From an uncultured Streptococcus sp. (lineage in GTDB: Bacteria > Bacillota > Bacilli > Lactobacillales > Streptococcaceae), in the NCBI RefSeq assembly GCF_905372115.1, contig NZ_CAJPNR010000001.1, positions 1 through 64,000 on the forward strand: a DNA stretch of 64,000 nucleotides, read 5' to 3'. A program made the translations under genes and the position numbers. Within the stretch, counting starts at the first letter, position 1; each line of letters opens with the position of its first letter. A model generated the notes under the pieces. It saw only the letters and a list, made by a program, of their open reading frames with translations. It ran no database searches and was not told where the DNA came from. This document shows positions 1 through 8,238 of this stretch, one piece after another.

Positions 1-404
1 TGCAGCCGGCTTTGGAAAAGAAGTTCTCTATGTTTATCGCCTCCTCGATAACCGGTATTATTTGGGCCATCTGGCATATCCCTCTCTGGTTTTACGATCG
101 CTTTTATGATCGAAGCAAGGATCTGTTCTCCGTTTTTATCATTTTCAGTATCCTTCTATCTTTTTGGCTTGCAGCTCTGTATAAGAAGACCCAGTCTGTC
201 CTTGCTTGTAACATCTTTCATGCACTCTCCAACACTCTCATCCCGACTTTTGTTGGAATAGCTCAAGCTAACAATTTGGATTTTTCTCAAGTTAATCCCT
301 TCTTTTACTTTGGAGGTGTGATTCTCCTGACACTTTATAGTATCTATCTCTGGTATCGGACGGATAGGGAGGAAAAAGCTCTTCCATCTAAAGAAGAAGT
401 CTAG
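1..404 (+). CDS. CPBP-family intramembrane protease, C-terminal part
   Basis: The reading frame is already open at base 3 and encodes QPALEKKF before the first possible start codon (TTG at 12), so this is the 3' part of a longer gene cut by the window edge. The visible part carries two CPBP (CAAX protease/bacteriocin-processing) motifs in membrane helices: WAIWHIPLWF near the start and a later HALSNT. The first family motif, EExxxR, would lie upstream; QPALEKKF resembles the stretch that normally follows it. Family members are multi-pass membrane proteases, some linked to bacteriocin self-immunity; the substrate here is unknown. Confidence 0.8.
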   Translation, partial: QPALEKKFSMFIASSITGIIWAIWHIPLWFYDRFYDRSKDLFSVFIIFSILLSFWLAALYKKTQSVLACNIFHALSNTLIPTFVGIAQANNLDFSQVNPFFYFGGVILLTLYSIYLWYRTDREEKALPSKEEV

Positions 405-432
405 CATTTTATGAAGAGGTGACAATCAGACT

Positions 433-460
433 TTGCAATCTCTCCACCTTGTGCTATAAT
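433..460 (+). promoter_or_regulatory. Promoter of the XRE regulator gene
   Basis: TTGCAA (433-438), a 16-base spacer and TATAAT (455-460) preceded by TGC, giving an extended -10 element. It lies 53 bases upstream of the regulator ATG. Confidence 0.7.
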
Positions 461-513
461 AAGTTTCAATGAAAGAAAGTATAAAAAATAAGAAAGATTA
501 GGTAAAACAATCC

Positions 514-1131
514 ATGAATCTATCAGACAGAATCCAGTACCTGCGAAAAGCGCGGGGCATTTCTCAGGAGGGGCTAGCCGACCAACTCGGTGTGTCCAGA
601 CAGGCCGTTTCCAAGTGGGAGAGTGAACAGAGTATGCCTGATTTAGATAAGATCATTTCCATGAGTGACTATTTTGAGGTGACCACAGACTATCTGCTCA
701 AGGGAATTGAGCCTGTAGTCCAGAAAGAGGAAGAGCAGTCAATCAAGTACAGGAGAATAGCCAGCAATATTTGCTATCAGCTCTCTCTTGGCTTTGTCGG
801 TCTGGGCATCATCCTCTCCATTATCCTAGCTGATTTTCTCAAGATCAGTGTCTTGCTAACGCCGGTGCTGATTGTCCAGGGAGTAGGGCTGTTGGTGTGG
901 GGAACGGGCCGCAATCTATCCGAGGTAAGACCTTCTTTTCAGGTTAAGCTAGCCTTGATTTTATTCTTGTTCTTTGTTCCCCTCGGATTTCTATCTAATG
1001 TTCTTTTTCCTCTGGGCAAGATCTTTCCATATCCGACCAGTCTGGCAGCCAGTCTTACCTTTGTCACTTTCTACCTTATCCTAGGAGTCTGCATCAGTCT
1101 GTTCTTGAAAAAGCAAGATTGGAAGCAGTGA
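514..1131 (+). CDS. XRE-family regulator with membrane-spanning C-terminus
   Basis: Residues 4-60 form a Cro/CI-type helix-turn-helix (ISQEGLADQLGVSRQAVSKW), followed by the usual YLLKG linker. Residues 90-200 are hydrophobic and form about four membrane segments, so the DNA-binding domain is probably tethered to the membrane. The gene has its own promoter and converges on the leftward ABC cassettes. Regulators of this build often sit beside drug or antimicrobial-peptide exporters. It is therefore a candidate for the factor reading the repeated operators before those cassettes, but this is inferred from position only. The Shine-Dalgarno sequence is weak. Confidence 0.8.
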   Translation: MNLSDRIQYLRKARGISQEGLADQLGVSRQAVSKWESEQSMPDLDKIISMSDYFEVTTDYLLKGIEPVVQKEEEQSIKYRRIASNICYQLSLGFVGLGIILSIILADFLKISVLLTPVLIVQGVGLLVWGTGRNLSEVRPSFQVKLALILFLFFVPLGFLSNVLFPLGKIFPYPTSLAASLTFVTFYLILGVCISLFLKKQDWKQ

Positions 1132-1180
1132 AAGAAAGCCGATAAAGCGGTTCTAGACCAGAAGGAGTGAAATCCGCTCA

Positions 1181-1217
1181 AAAAAACTCAGCTAATTTAG
1201 TGATTAGCTGAGTTTTT
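1181..1217. terminator. Bidirectional terminator
   Basis: Inverted repeat AACTCAGCTAAT / ATTAGCTGAGTT, with A-rich left and T-rich right flanks, between the converging XRE gene and ABC permease A. Confidence 0.85.
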
Positions 1218-1220
1218 ATT

Positions 1221-1943
1221 TTACAAATCTCTCTTTTTCAGTGTAGCCAGTCCTGCTAAGCTAAAGACCGTGATCAGACTGAGAGCAAAGATAGCTGTTT
1301 TGATGATGACACTTGGTATTGAAGCGTCTCCGTAGACGAACTCCATCTTGATAGCCTTGAACCATTCATTATTGGCATCAACCATTTGACTAGGGAGGCC
1401 GAGTAAGATGTAGGTCATGATATAGGTGATAAAGACGACACTATAGTTTCGAGTCAAGTAGAGGACAAAGCTGGTAATGCAGTACCAAGCATAGGTACAG
1501 ATGACCTGCATGACAAAGAGTATTGCGAATTGTCCCCAGAAATTATCTGGCAGGGTTCCCATATTACCACCGGTTCGGACAAATTCGATGACAATACCAA
1601 AAATGTAGAGTAGTATGAACTGCATAGGAAGTAAGCTACCGATAGTCAGTGATTTAGAGAAGTAATACTGGGTCCGAGTCTTGCCTGTAGTCAGGTTATT
1701 GTGATAAAGTTTGTCATTGAGATCAACACCGAGAAGCAAGCTAGTCATGACATTGCAGGCAATAAAGAGCATGCCGCTGTTGTAGGAGACGACATCTATG
1801 GCAAAAAAGATACCGTTGTCGGAACTGACAACTTTGGAAGTGAAAATGCCGAGGAGAATTCCAAAGATGCAGAAAGCCTGCACTCCCCAGAATCCTACGG
1901 AGCGGAAGAGACGGTAGTAATCCGCCTTGATACTATTAAACAT
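1221..1943 (-). CDS. ABC-2 type permease (cassette A)
   Basis: A 240-residue hydrophobic protein with about six membrane helices. It starts with FNSIKADYYRLFRSVGFWG, the N-terminal signature shared by the permeases of this cluster (AD.YRL.RS), and ends in KKRDL like its paralogues. Its start overlaps the end of the ATPase A gene by 8 bases, so translation is probably coupled. Family knowledge (BcrB/LanE-like ABC-2 permeases) suggests export of, or protection from, peptides or lipophilic toxins. The substrate cannot be told from sequence. Confidence 0.8.
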   Translation of the reverse strand: MFNSIKADYYRLFRSVGFWGVQAFCIFGILLGIFTSKVVSSDNGIFFAIDVVSYNSGMLFIACNVMTSLLLGVDLNDKLYHNNLTTGKTRTQYYFSKSLTIGSLLPMQFILLYIFGIVIEFVRTGGNMGTLPDNFWGQFAILFVMQVICTYAWYCITSFVLYLTRNYSVVFITYIMTYILLGLPSQMVDANNEWFKAIKMEFVYGDASIPSVIIKTAIFALSLITVFSLAGLATLKKRDL

Positions 1944-2868
1944 GAGTGTTTCCTCCTTGTTGGTTGATTAAGTCTGTAAAGTATTTTTCTAAGTCTTTGT
2001 GGGCGTAGTAGATTTCCCCGATTGGGATGTCGGCTAGGACTAGTTCCTTGGCAATCTTGCGAATTTCTTGTACTTGGCCGGAAATATGCAGCTCATCTTC
2101 CTTGTTGGTTGGTCTGAGCTGGTAGCCTAGCTTGTCTTGCACTAAATGAGCAGCTTGCTTGAGATTATCCGTTTTTAGGATGATATAGTCGCCGCTTTCT
2201 CGGTTAAATTCTTCCTTAGACAGCTCCTTGATGAAATGCCCTTGATTGATAAAGCCAAAGCGAGTTGCGACTAGATAAAGCTCGGACAGGATATGGCTGG
2301 AAATGATGATGGTGATGCCTAATTCTTGATTGAGGCGCTTGACCATTTCTCTAAATTCCTGAATCCCAACTGGATCTAAACCATTAATGGGCTCGTCCAG
2401 GATGAGCAAGTCGGGACGCCCCAAAATGGCAATGGCAATGCCCAACCGCTGTTTCATCCCCAGAGAGAAATTACGGAATTTCTTCTTTCCAGTATCGGTC
2501 AGGCCGACATATTGCAGGGTTTCTTTGATGACTTTGTCAGCATTTGGAATGCCCCGATCGGTACAGTAGTAGCGCAGATTTTCATAGGCCGACATGTGGG
2601 CATGAGCTACAGGGGTCTCGATAACAGATCCAGTATGGCTGAGGGCTTTTGTCCATTCTTGTTGGTTCTGAGAGCCCAGAACAGACACGGACCCTCCGCT
2701 AGGATAGATGACTTGCGTGATGATTTTGATCAGTGTGGTCTTACCAGCACCGTTTTTTCCGATGAGACCGTAGATCTCTCCTTTCTTGATGGAAAGACTG
2801 ACATCTTTCAGAGCATATTGATCACCGTATTTTTTAGTGAGTCCTTTCACTTCTAAAACATTTTGCAT
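1936..2868 (-). CDS. ABC transporter ATPase (cassette A)
   Basis: A 310-residue ATPase of the BcrA/LanF-like type. Walker A is GKNGAGKTT (37-45), the signature is FSLGMKQRLGIA (about 139-150), Walker B is LLILDEPINGLDP and the H-loop is IIISSHILSEL. The last ~90 residues form the C-terminal extension typical of single-domain ATPases paired with ABC-2 permeases. AGGAG lies 7 bases before the ATG. It is the first gene of a two-gene operon under operator A and should energise the 240-residue permease. Confidence 0.9.
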   Translation of the reverse strand: MQNVLEVKGLTKKYGDQYALKDVSLSIKKGEIYGLIGKNGAGKTTLIKIITQVIYPSGGSVSVLGSQNQQEWTKALSHTGSVIETPVAHAHMSAYENLRYYCTDRGIPNADKVIKETLQYVGLTDTGKKKFRNFSLGMKQRLGIAIAILGRPDLLILDEPINGLDPVGIQEFREMVKRLNQELGITIIISSHILSELYLVATRFGFINQGHFIKELSKEEFNRESGDYIILKTDNLKQAAHLVQDKLGYQLRPTNKEDELHISGQVQEIRKIAKELVLADIPIGEIYYAHKDLEKYFTDLINQQGGNTHV

Positions 2869-2900
2869 GATGTTTCTCCTTTAGTTACTTTGTTTATACT

Positions 2901-2962
2901 TTTAGTATACAAACTAAATTTCAAATATTTCTCAAGAAATTCTAAAATATTTCTAAAGAAAT
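2901..2962 (-). promoter_or_regulatory. Operator/promoter element A of the ABC cassettes
   Basis: A 62-base block also found at 4659-4720 and 5576-5637, and in diverged form at 8157-8214. It contains two 14-base palindromes, ATTTCTcaAGAAAT and ATTTCTaaAGAAAT, centred 21 bases apart (two helical turns). Towards the gene it contains TATACT on the minus strand (complement of 2904-2909), a good -10. Binding of a dimeric regulator to both palindromes is inferred. Confidence 0.65.
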
Positions 2963-2981
2963 TTAAAATTGGAAAGATTAA

Positions 2982-3009
2982 AATGAGCCAGTCAAGAACC
3001 GGCTCATTG
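2982..3009 (-). terminator. Terminator of cassette B
   Basis: AATGAGCC / GGCTCATT hairpin just past the end of permease B, followed on the minus strand by TTTTAAT. Confidence 0.75.
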
Positions 3010-3013
3010 TTTA

Positions 3014-3709
3014 CTATAAATCCTTTTTGTGGAAAGTATAAAGACTTGCTGCGGTGAAGACTGTTCCTAAAACCAAGGCGATTAGAACAATTCTTAAGGT
3101 TACACCGTTGCTTTGGAGAGTCTCAAAATCAAAGCTCATGGTGAAATGCTGCAGCCATAGAGATTTGGGATAAAATTGAGCCAGAGCTCCGGTTAAAGAT
3201 GCGCAGAAAAGGTAACCTCCCAGAGCAGCAATCATAGATTTGCTCAGATAAAGAATAAAGGAAATAACGGCTGTCCAAGCAATAACAGTCAGGCACTGCA
3301 CAAAGAATAGAAGAATAAACTGAAGCAGGAAGGTAGCGGATAAATCACCAATACCGTTTAGGATGGCAGCTAGGATAAAGTTGATGCTATAAAAGAGAGC
3401 TAGCTGCAGGAACGTTACGCAGACCATGACTAGGGCTTTAGAGACGAAGAAACTGGTACGGGAAACGCCGCTGGTTAATGTATTCTTGTAAAGCTGCTTG
3501 TTCAGATCTGTCCCGATGACGACCATAGAGAGGATAATGATGATAAATGTATTATTACCGATAGCGTTGGACACAGCTTGTATAAGCTGGACAGCATTTA
3601 ATTTGCCAAAGACTGCGCTCAAGGTCGTCAGTAGAAAGATGAATTCGGTAATCCAAACAGCCTTGGAACGAAAGAAACGGTAAAAATCTGCTTGAAAAGT
3701 ATGTAACAT
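3014..3709 (-). CDS. ABC-2 type permease (cassette B)
   Basis: 231 residues with about six membrane helices. The N-terminus (FQADFYRFFRSKAVW) and C-terminus (FHKKDL) match the other permeases of the cluster. It lies 12 bases after the ATPase B gene and should form its membrane partner. A hairpin terminator follows directly. Function in peptide or toxin export is inferred from the family. Confidence 0.8.
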   Translation of the reverse strand: MLHTFQADFYRFFRSKAVWITEFIFLLTTLSAVFGKLNAVQLIQAVSNAIGNNTFIIIILSMVVIGTDLNKQLYKNTLTSGVSRTSFFVSKALVMVCVTFLQLALFYSINFILAAILNGIGDLSATFLLQFILLFFVQCLTVIAWTAVISFILYLSKSMIAALGGYLFCASLTGALAQFYPKSLWLQHFTMSFDFETLQSNGVTLRIVLIALVLGTVFTAASLYTFHKKDL

Positions 3710-3721
3710 GGTTTTTTCTCC

Positions 3722-4630
3722 TTACTGGACTAAATCTGTAAAGTATTTTTCTAAATCTTTGTGAGCTGCATAGATACCATTGACATGAATGTTGGATAGG
3801 ACCAACTCCCTGTTGATGTCATTTAGTTCCTGCTCTTGGGCGACAATGTGCAGTTCGTCAGATTTATCAGCGTCCTTGAGCTGATAGTGGAGCTTGCCTT
3901 GGATGAGATTGGCAGCCTGATCTCTATCGCTGGTTTTGAGGACGATATAATCTTCGCTGGCTCGGTCAAAATCGTCTTTGGTGAATTCTGCGACAAGGCG
4001 TCCTTGGTCAATCACGCCAAACTTGGTGGCTACCAGATAAAGCTCAGACAAGATGTGGCTGGAAATAATAAAAGTAATCCCCAACTCTTGATTGAGTCGC
4101 TGAATCATCAGTCGAAATTCCTTGATGCCAAGAGGATCGAGGCCGTTGATGGGCTCGTCTAAAATCATGAGTTCAGGCTTGCTGATAAGTGCAATAGCGA
4201 TCCCCAAGCGCTGCTTCATTCCTAGCGAAAAGTTGCGGAATTTCTTTTTACCAGTATTGCTCAATCCGACATAGGCCAGGGTTTCCTTGATGAGCTGGTC
4301 GGGCTGGGCAATCTGGTGGACCTTGCAGTAGTAGTTGAGGTTTTGATAAGCAGTCATTTGATTGTAAGCGACTGGTGTTTCGATGACAGTTCCTATCTTG
4401 CGCAAGGCTTCGTTCCATTCCTTAGAGTTCTGCGAACCAAAGACAGACACGGTTCCGCTGTTGGCATGAATGAGCCGGCTAATGGTCTTGAGAAGAGTGG
4501 TTTTGCCAGCTCCGTTCTTGCCAATCAGTCCATAAATATCACCTTTCTGGATTGAAAGACTCACATGGTCAAGGGCATATTGCTGGCCATATTGTTTGGT
4601 AACTTGCTTTACTTCTAAAACAGTTTGCAT
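3722..4630 (-). CDS. ABC transporter ATPase (cassette B)
   Basis: 302 residues, clearly paralogous to ATPases A and D along the whole length. Walker A GKNGAGKTT (37-45), signature FSLGMKQRLGIA, Walker B LMILDEPINGLDP and H-loop FIISSHILSEL are all intact. The C-terminal ~90-residue extension is present and ends in KYFTDLVQ. The gene follows operator B and is upstream of permease B. The Shine-Dalgarno sequence is weak. Confidence 0.9.
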   Translation of the reverse strand: MQTVLEVKQVTKQYGQQYALDHVSLSIQKGDIYGLIGKNGAGKTTLLKTISRLIHANSGTVSVFGSQNSKEWNEALRKIGTVIETPVAYNQMTAYQNLNYYCKVHQIAQPDQLIKETLAYVGLSNTGKKKFRNFSLGMKQRLGIAIALISKPELMILDEPINGLDPLGIKEFRLMIQRLNQELGITFIISSHILSELYLVATKFGVIDQGRLVAEFTKDDFDRASEDYIVLKTSDRDQAANLIQGKLHYQLKDADKSDELHIVAQEQELNDINRELVLSNIHVNGIYAAHKDLEKYFTDLVQ

Positions 4631-4658
4631 GGTATATTCTCGCTTTCTTAGGTTTGAT

Positions 4659-4720
4659 TTTAGTATACAAGCTAGATTTCAAATATTTCTCAAGAAATTC
4701 TAAAATATTTCTAAAGAAAT
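4659..4720 (-). promoter_or_regulatory. Operator/promoter element B of the ABC cassettes
   Basis: Nearly identical to element A over 62 bases, differing only near the -10 side (aagctagat for aaactaaat). Both 14-base palindromes and the minus-strand TATACT are kept. Confidence 0.65.
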
Positions 4721-4729
4721 GCAGAACAA

Positions 4730-4745
4730 CCAATCGGCTGACTGG
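4730..4745 (-). terminator. Weak hairpin after the decayed cassette C
   Basis: CCAATC / GACTGG stem with one G-U pair and a four-base loop, in the position where the other cassettes carry a terminator next to the following operator. It lacks a clean T-run, so this may be a worn-down terminator. Confidence 0.25.
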
Positions 4746-4848
4746 CTGCTGGGGGTGATTATTTTTTATATTAAAAGATGTCGAGTTCTCAAAAGCGACA
4801 AAGGTTTCAGCAATGCTTAGTGAAGAATAGTCATTGCTAGACCTGTAG

Positions 4849-5547
4849 CTAGTTAAGCTGTTCTGGTATAAGTTGAGGGTCGAATTCTTCTTTGCTAAAT
4901 TCTGTTACAAGCTTGCCTTGTTCCAGAATGCCAAATTTGGTGGCGACCAAGGAAAGTTTAGATAGGATGTGACTGGAAATGATAAGGGGCGTTCCTAGTT
5001 CTTGGCTGATTCGTTGGATCATGAGGTGGAATTCCTTGATATCAATAGGTCCCAGATTATTAAAAGGCTCATCCAATATCAGCAGGTCTGGCTTATCAAT
5101 AAGGGCGATAGCGATGCCTAGCCGCTGCTTCATACCTAGGGAAAATTCACTGAATGTTTTCTTGCCAGTCTTGGTCAGACCGGTGTAAGTTAGGCATTCT
5201 TGGATAACCCTATCAGGATTGGCAACCTTTCGATCAATGCAATAATAGAGCAGATTATCAAAGGCCGTCAGATGCTCGTGGGTAATCGGTGTTTCGATGA
5301 TAGCTCCGCTTTGCTTGAGCGCCTTCTTCCATTCCTTCTGATTGTCAGCAGAGGAAAAGAGGACAGTGGTTCCGTTGCTGGCATGAATGAGCTGGGAAAT
5401 CATCTTAATCAGGTTAGTTTTTTCACTCCCTTTCTTGCCAATCAGTCCATAAATATCGCCTTTTTGGATAGATAGGCTGACTTGATCAAGGGACTCTTGC
5501 TGGCTGGATTGTTTCGTAATATGTTTAATTTCTAAGATATTTTGCAT
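4849..5547 (-). pseudogene. Decayed ABC transporter ATPase (cassette C)
   Basis: A 232-residue paralogue of ATPases A, B and D with several lesions. The Walker A glycine is lost (GKKGSEKTN for GKNGAGKTT, Gly42 to Glu), the A-loop tyrosine region reads QSSQQES, and the D-loop is NLGP instead of GLDP. The C-terminal ~70 residues are gone: after EEFD the protein ends in an unrelated short tail. No permease follows; only about 130 bases separate the stop from operator B. Signature and H-loop are intact. It is unlikely to hydrolyse ATP normally. I infer a remnant of a third tandem copy whose 3' end and permease were deleted. Confidence 0.75.
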
Positions 5548-5575
5548 GGTGATACTCCGTTTCTTTGTGCTTACT

Positions 5576-5637
5576 TTTAGTTTACAGCCTAGACTTCAAA
5601 TATTTCTCAAGAAATTCTAAAATATTTCTAAAGAAAT
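5576..5637 (-). promoter_or_regulatory. Operator/promoter element C of the ABC cassettes
   Basis: Third 62-base copy. The two palindromes are identical to those in elements A and B, but the minus-strand -10 is changed (GTAAACT for GTATACT), which may weaken the promoter of the decayed cassette. Confidence 0.6.
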
Positions 5638-5654
5638 GCGGAAGCAATCCAAAA

Positions 5655-5687
5655 GCAATAAAAAAGCAGCCAAAGGGCTGACTGCTT
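5655..5687 (-). terminator. Terminator of cassette D
   Basis: AAGCAG...GCC / GGC...CTGCTT hairpin followed on the minus strand by TTTTTATT, right after the end of the second permease. Confidence 0.8.
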
Positions 5688-5691
5688 AAAT

Positions 5692-6384
5692 TTATAAGTC
5701 CCTGTGCTGAAAGGCTTGGTAACCACCTAAGATAGAACCAGCTAGGATAAGGAATAAGAATAGTTCAGAATTTATCTGAGGGAAAACGATGACGAGGCTA
5801 GACTGAAGCATAATCAGGGCGAAAAAGACGAGATAGCTGACTAGGGTGGAGCGGGTCAGGTAGAGAAGACAGGTAACTACGGAACTGCAGGTCATAATAA
5901 AGAGAAAGGAGCGAAAGAAAGACAAGGAAAAGCTCCAGAAAAAGTTCTTTGGCATAGTTCCAAGTCCGTGGAAGAGGCTCCCAAAGATAAAGGCTATAGC
6001 AAAGGCTGCCGCCATTTGCAAGATGATAATTGTGATAAGAACAGCTATTTTGGATAGGTAAAATTCTTTCCGAGAAATCCCGCCAGCTAATATATTGTTG
6101 TATAGTTTTCTAGTCAGGTCACGACCTAACAGAGAGATGATGAGCACAAGGACAGTAATCATGACAAAGGGCAGGAAGTCTTTAGCAAGCTGCCCGAGAG
6201 CTTCAAATCCTGTCCAACCTTGGATGACTATTTCTTCTGGATCAGAAGATGTAGAGATATAAAAATTAAAGTTGCTTTCACCAAGAGAGCTGATGAAAAT
6301 GAGAAAAAAGAGCAGCCCTTCTATTAGCCAAAAAAGCTTAGAGCGGACAAGCTGGTAGAGCTCCGCCTGGATAGTATGTAACAT
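5692..6384 (-). CDS. ABC-2 type permease (cassette D, second)
   Basis: 230 residues with about six membrane helices, N-terminus IQAELYQLVRSKLFWLIEG and C-terminus FQHRDL in the style of the other permeases. It follows another permease by 37 bases, so cassette D has one ATPase and two different permeases that could form a heterodimeric pore. Alternatively, this gene once belonged to the ATPase of cassette C, which now has no permease. The sequence does not decide between these. Confidence 0.75.
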   Translation of the reverse strand: MLHTIQAELYQLVRSKLFWLIEGLLFFLIFISSLGESNFNFYISTSSDPEEIVIQGWTGFEALGQLAKDFLPFVMITVLVLIISLLGRDLTRKLYNNILAGGISRKEFYLSKIAVLITIIILQMAAAFAIAFIFGSLFHGLGTMPKNFFWSFSLSFFRSFLFIMTCSSVVTCLLYLTRSTLVSYLVFFALIMLQSSLVIVFPQINSELFLFLILAGSILGGYQAFQHRDL

Positions 6385-6421
6385 GAAATCTCCTCTGAAT
6401 ATTTAAGATTGTTCCTGCTTT

Positions 6422-7180
6422 TTATAAATCTTTCTTTTTGAAAACTATCAGCCCGCCACCCAGAAAGAGCAGGGTGACCGTTACCACTGTCAGGATAGCC
6501 TTGATAACAGCCCCGCCATCTGCTGCCATATTTGTGTTAAAACGCAGAGTCAGATAGATCAGCCATTCATTGTCCGGGTAAAAGATGAGGGGAATAGTCA
6601 GTAAGGTACCGCCAAGGAAATAGGTCAGAAAGATAGATACGATGGAGTGGCTGGCATAGAGTACAAAAGAAATGATGGCAATCCATGTAACCGTGCTGAG
6701 AAATTGAATGAAGAGAGCAGCTCCCAGCTGAGGCAAAAAAGAGCTGGGGGCACTTCCAATTCCGTTGGACAGACTAGCGGTCACAAAGGAGATAGATAAA
6801 ATCATCAGGAAGTGAAAGGCTGCGATACTAACGCAGACAAAGAATTTAGAAAAATAATAGCTGAGCTTAGAGATGCCATAGCTCAGACAGTTTTTATAAA
6901 GTTTCCGAGATAGGTCCACTCCAAGGACCATACCGATACCAATGATGGTGAAAAAGAGCATACTGTCTGTATTGCCTGCAAAATAGTCCAGAGCTTGAAG
7001 GCCGGTTAGTTTTCCTAGAGCTTGAGTAGCAGCCTCATTTCTGGAGATATTTGCTCCAAAATGAATATTTGCTTGGAAGAAGGTTGCTGAGAAAATCACA
7101 CAGACTAATAAAAACTCAGTAATCCAAAAGCCTTTTGAACGCATGAGCCGGTAAAAATCGGCTCTAATGAAATCCATCAT
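6422..7180 (-). CDS. ABC-2 type permease (cassette D, first)
   Basis: 252 residues with about six membrane helices, beginning MMDFIRADFYRLMRSKGFW and ending FKKKDL. It lies 16 bases after the ATPase D gene. GGAGG precedes two adjacent ATG codons, either of which could be the start. It is probably the main membrane partner of ATPase D. Confidence 0.8.
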   Translation of the reverse strand: MMDFIRADFYRLMRSKGFWITEFLLVCVIFSATFFQANIHFGANISRNEAATQALGKLTGLQALDYFAGNTDSMLFFTIIGIGMVLGVDLSRKLYKNCLSYGISKLSYYFSKFFVCVSIAAFHFLMILSISFVTASLSNGIGSAPSSFLPQLGAALFIQFLSTVTWIAIISFVLYASHSIVSIFLTYFLGGTLLTIPLIFYPDNEWLIYLTLRFNTNMAADGGAVIKAILTVVTVTLLFLGGGLIVFKKKDL

Positions 7181-7196
7181 GATAAGCCTCCCTTTG

Positions 7197-8105
7197 TCAT
7201 TTGACCAAGTCTGTAAAGAAGTTTTCTAGGTTTTGTCGTGCATAGTAAATCTCCTGCACTGGTATATCTGCAGTCGCAAGTTCCTTGACAATCTTGCTAA
7301 TCTCATGAGAATGGGTGAAGATATGAATCTCGTCAGAAGCATTGACCACCTTGATGCGATGCATGAGCTGGTCGTGAATCAGCCGGCTGGCTTCTTCTAA
7401 CTGTGACGTTTTAAGCACGATATAGTCTTCGCTCTGTTCTTCAAACTCCGCCTTGGAAATCTCGCGAATCAGCCGTCCCTCCTCGATAATGCCGAACCGG
7501 GTCCCCACCAAGTAGAGTTCAGACAGGATATGGCTGGAGATGATAAAGGTCATGCCTAACTCTTCGTTGAGCCGCTGTACCAGCTGGCGGAATTCCTTGA
7601 TGCCGACTGGATCCAGGCCATTGATAGGTTCGTCCAGTATCATCAGGTCAGGTCTGGTAAGAAGCGCGATAGCTAGACCCAGCCGTTGTTTCATCCCGAG
7701 TGAGAAGTCGCGAAATTTCTTCTTGCCGGTATCCGTCAAGTCCACGTATTCCAAGGTTTCACGGATGACCTTGTCCGCATGGGGAATATGGCGGAGCTTG
7801 CAGTAGTAGCTGAGATTTTCATAGGCTGTCAGGTGGTTGTGAGCAACCGGTGTTTCGATGACCGATCCGACCCGTTTGAGGCTCTGCGTCCATTCTTGAT
7901 AGTTCTGAGAGCCAAAGAGGGAGACATTGCCACTGCTTGCTTCCAAGAGCTGGGTAATGACCTTGATCAGAGTGGTCTTACCGGCCCCGTTCTTGCCAAT
8001 TAAACCGTAAATATCTCCTTTTTTTATCGTCAGACTCACATCGGTCAGAGCGTACTGCCGGCCGAATTTTTTGCTGACTTGCTGTAAAACCAAAACATTT
8101 TCCAT
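7197..8105 (-). CDS. ABC transporter ATPase (cassette D)
   Basis: 302 residues with intact Walker A (GKNGAGKTT), signature (FSLGMKQRLGLA), Walker B (LMILDEPINGLDP) and H-loop (FIISSHILSEL), plus the C-terminal extension ending NFFTDLVK. I place the start at the ATG whose complement is 8103-8105, because AAAGGAGA is well spaced before it; an in-frame TTG two codons upstream is less likely. It heads a three-gene operon with two permeases, under the most diverged copy of the operator. Confidence 0.9.
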   Translation of the reverse strand: MENVLVLQQVSKKFGRQYALTDVSLTIKKGDIYGLIGKNGAGKTTLIKVITQLLEASSGNVSLFGSQNYQEWTQSLKRVGSVIETPVAHNHLTAYENLSYYCKLRHIPHADKVIRETLEYVDLTDTGKKKFRDFSLGMKQRLGLAIALLTRPDLMILDEPINGLDPVGIKEFRQLVQRLNEELGMTFIISSHILSELYLVGTRFGIIEEGRLIREISKAEFEEQSEDYIVLKTSQLEEASRLIHDQLMHRIKVVNASDEIHIFTHSHEISKIVKELATADIPVQEIYYARQNLENFFTDLVK

Positions 8106-8156
8106 GATCAATTCTCCTTTTCATGATGTTAGGAGAGAAAACTCCTCTTCCTATTA

Positions 8157-8214
8157 ATTAGTATATCGCCAAACCTTCAAATATTTATAAAGAATTTCTC
8201 AAATATTTCTAAAG
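8157..8214 (-). promoter_or_regulatory. Diverged operator element D
   Basis: This stretch keeps the layout and much of the sequence of elements A-C (TTCAAATATTTnnnnAGAA, then CAAATATTTCTAAAG), but the palindrome arms are imperfect. It probably represents the older or differently regulated member of the set. Confidence 0.45.
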
Positions 8215-8238
8215 TTTTTGGTTTGTCTTGTAAAAGGG

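Noticed and set aside
1221..8105. Lantibiotic biosynthesis cluster
   Set aside because: Only exporter-type genes are found; no precursor peptide, LanB/C/M or protease gene is visible.
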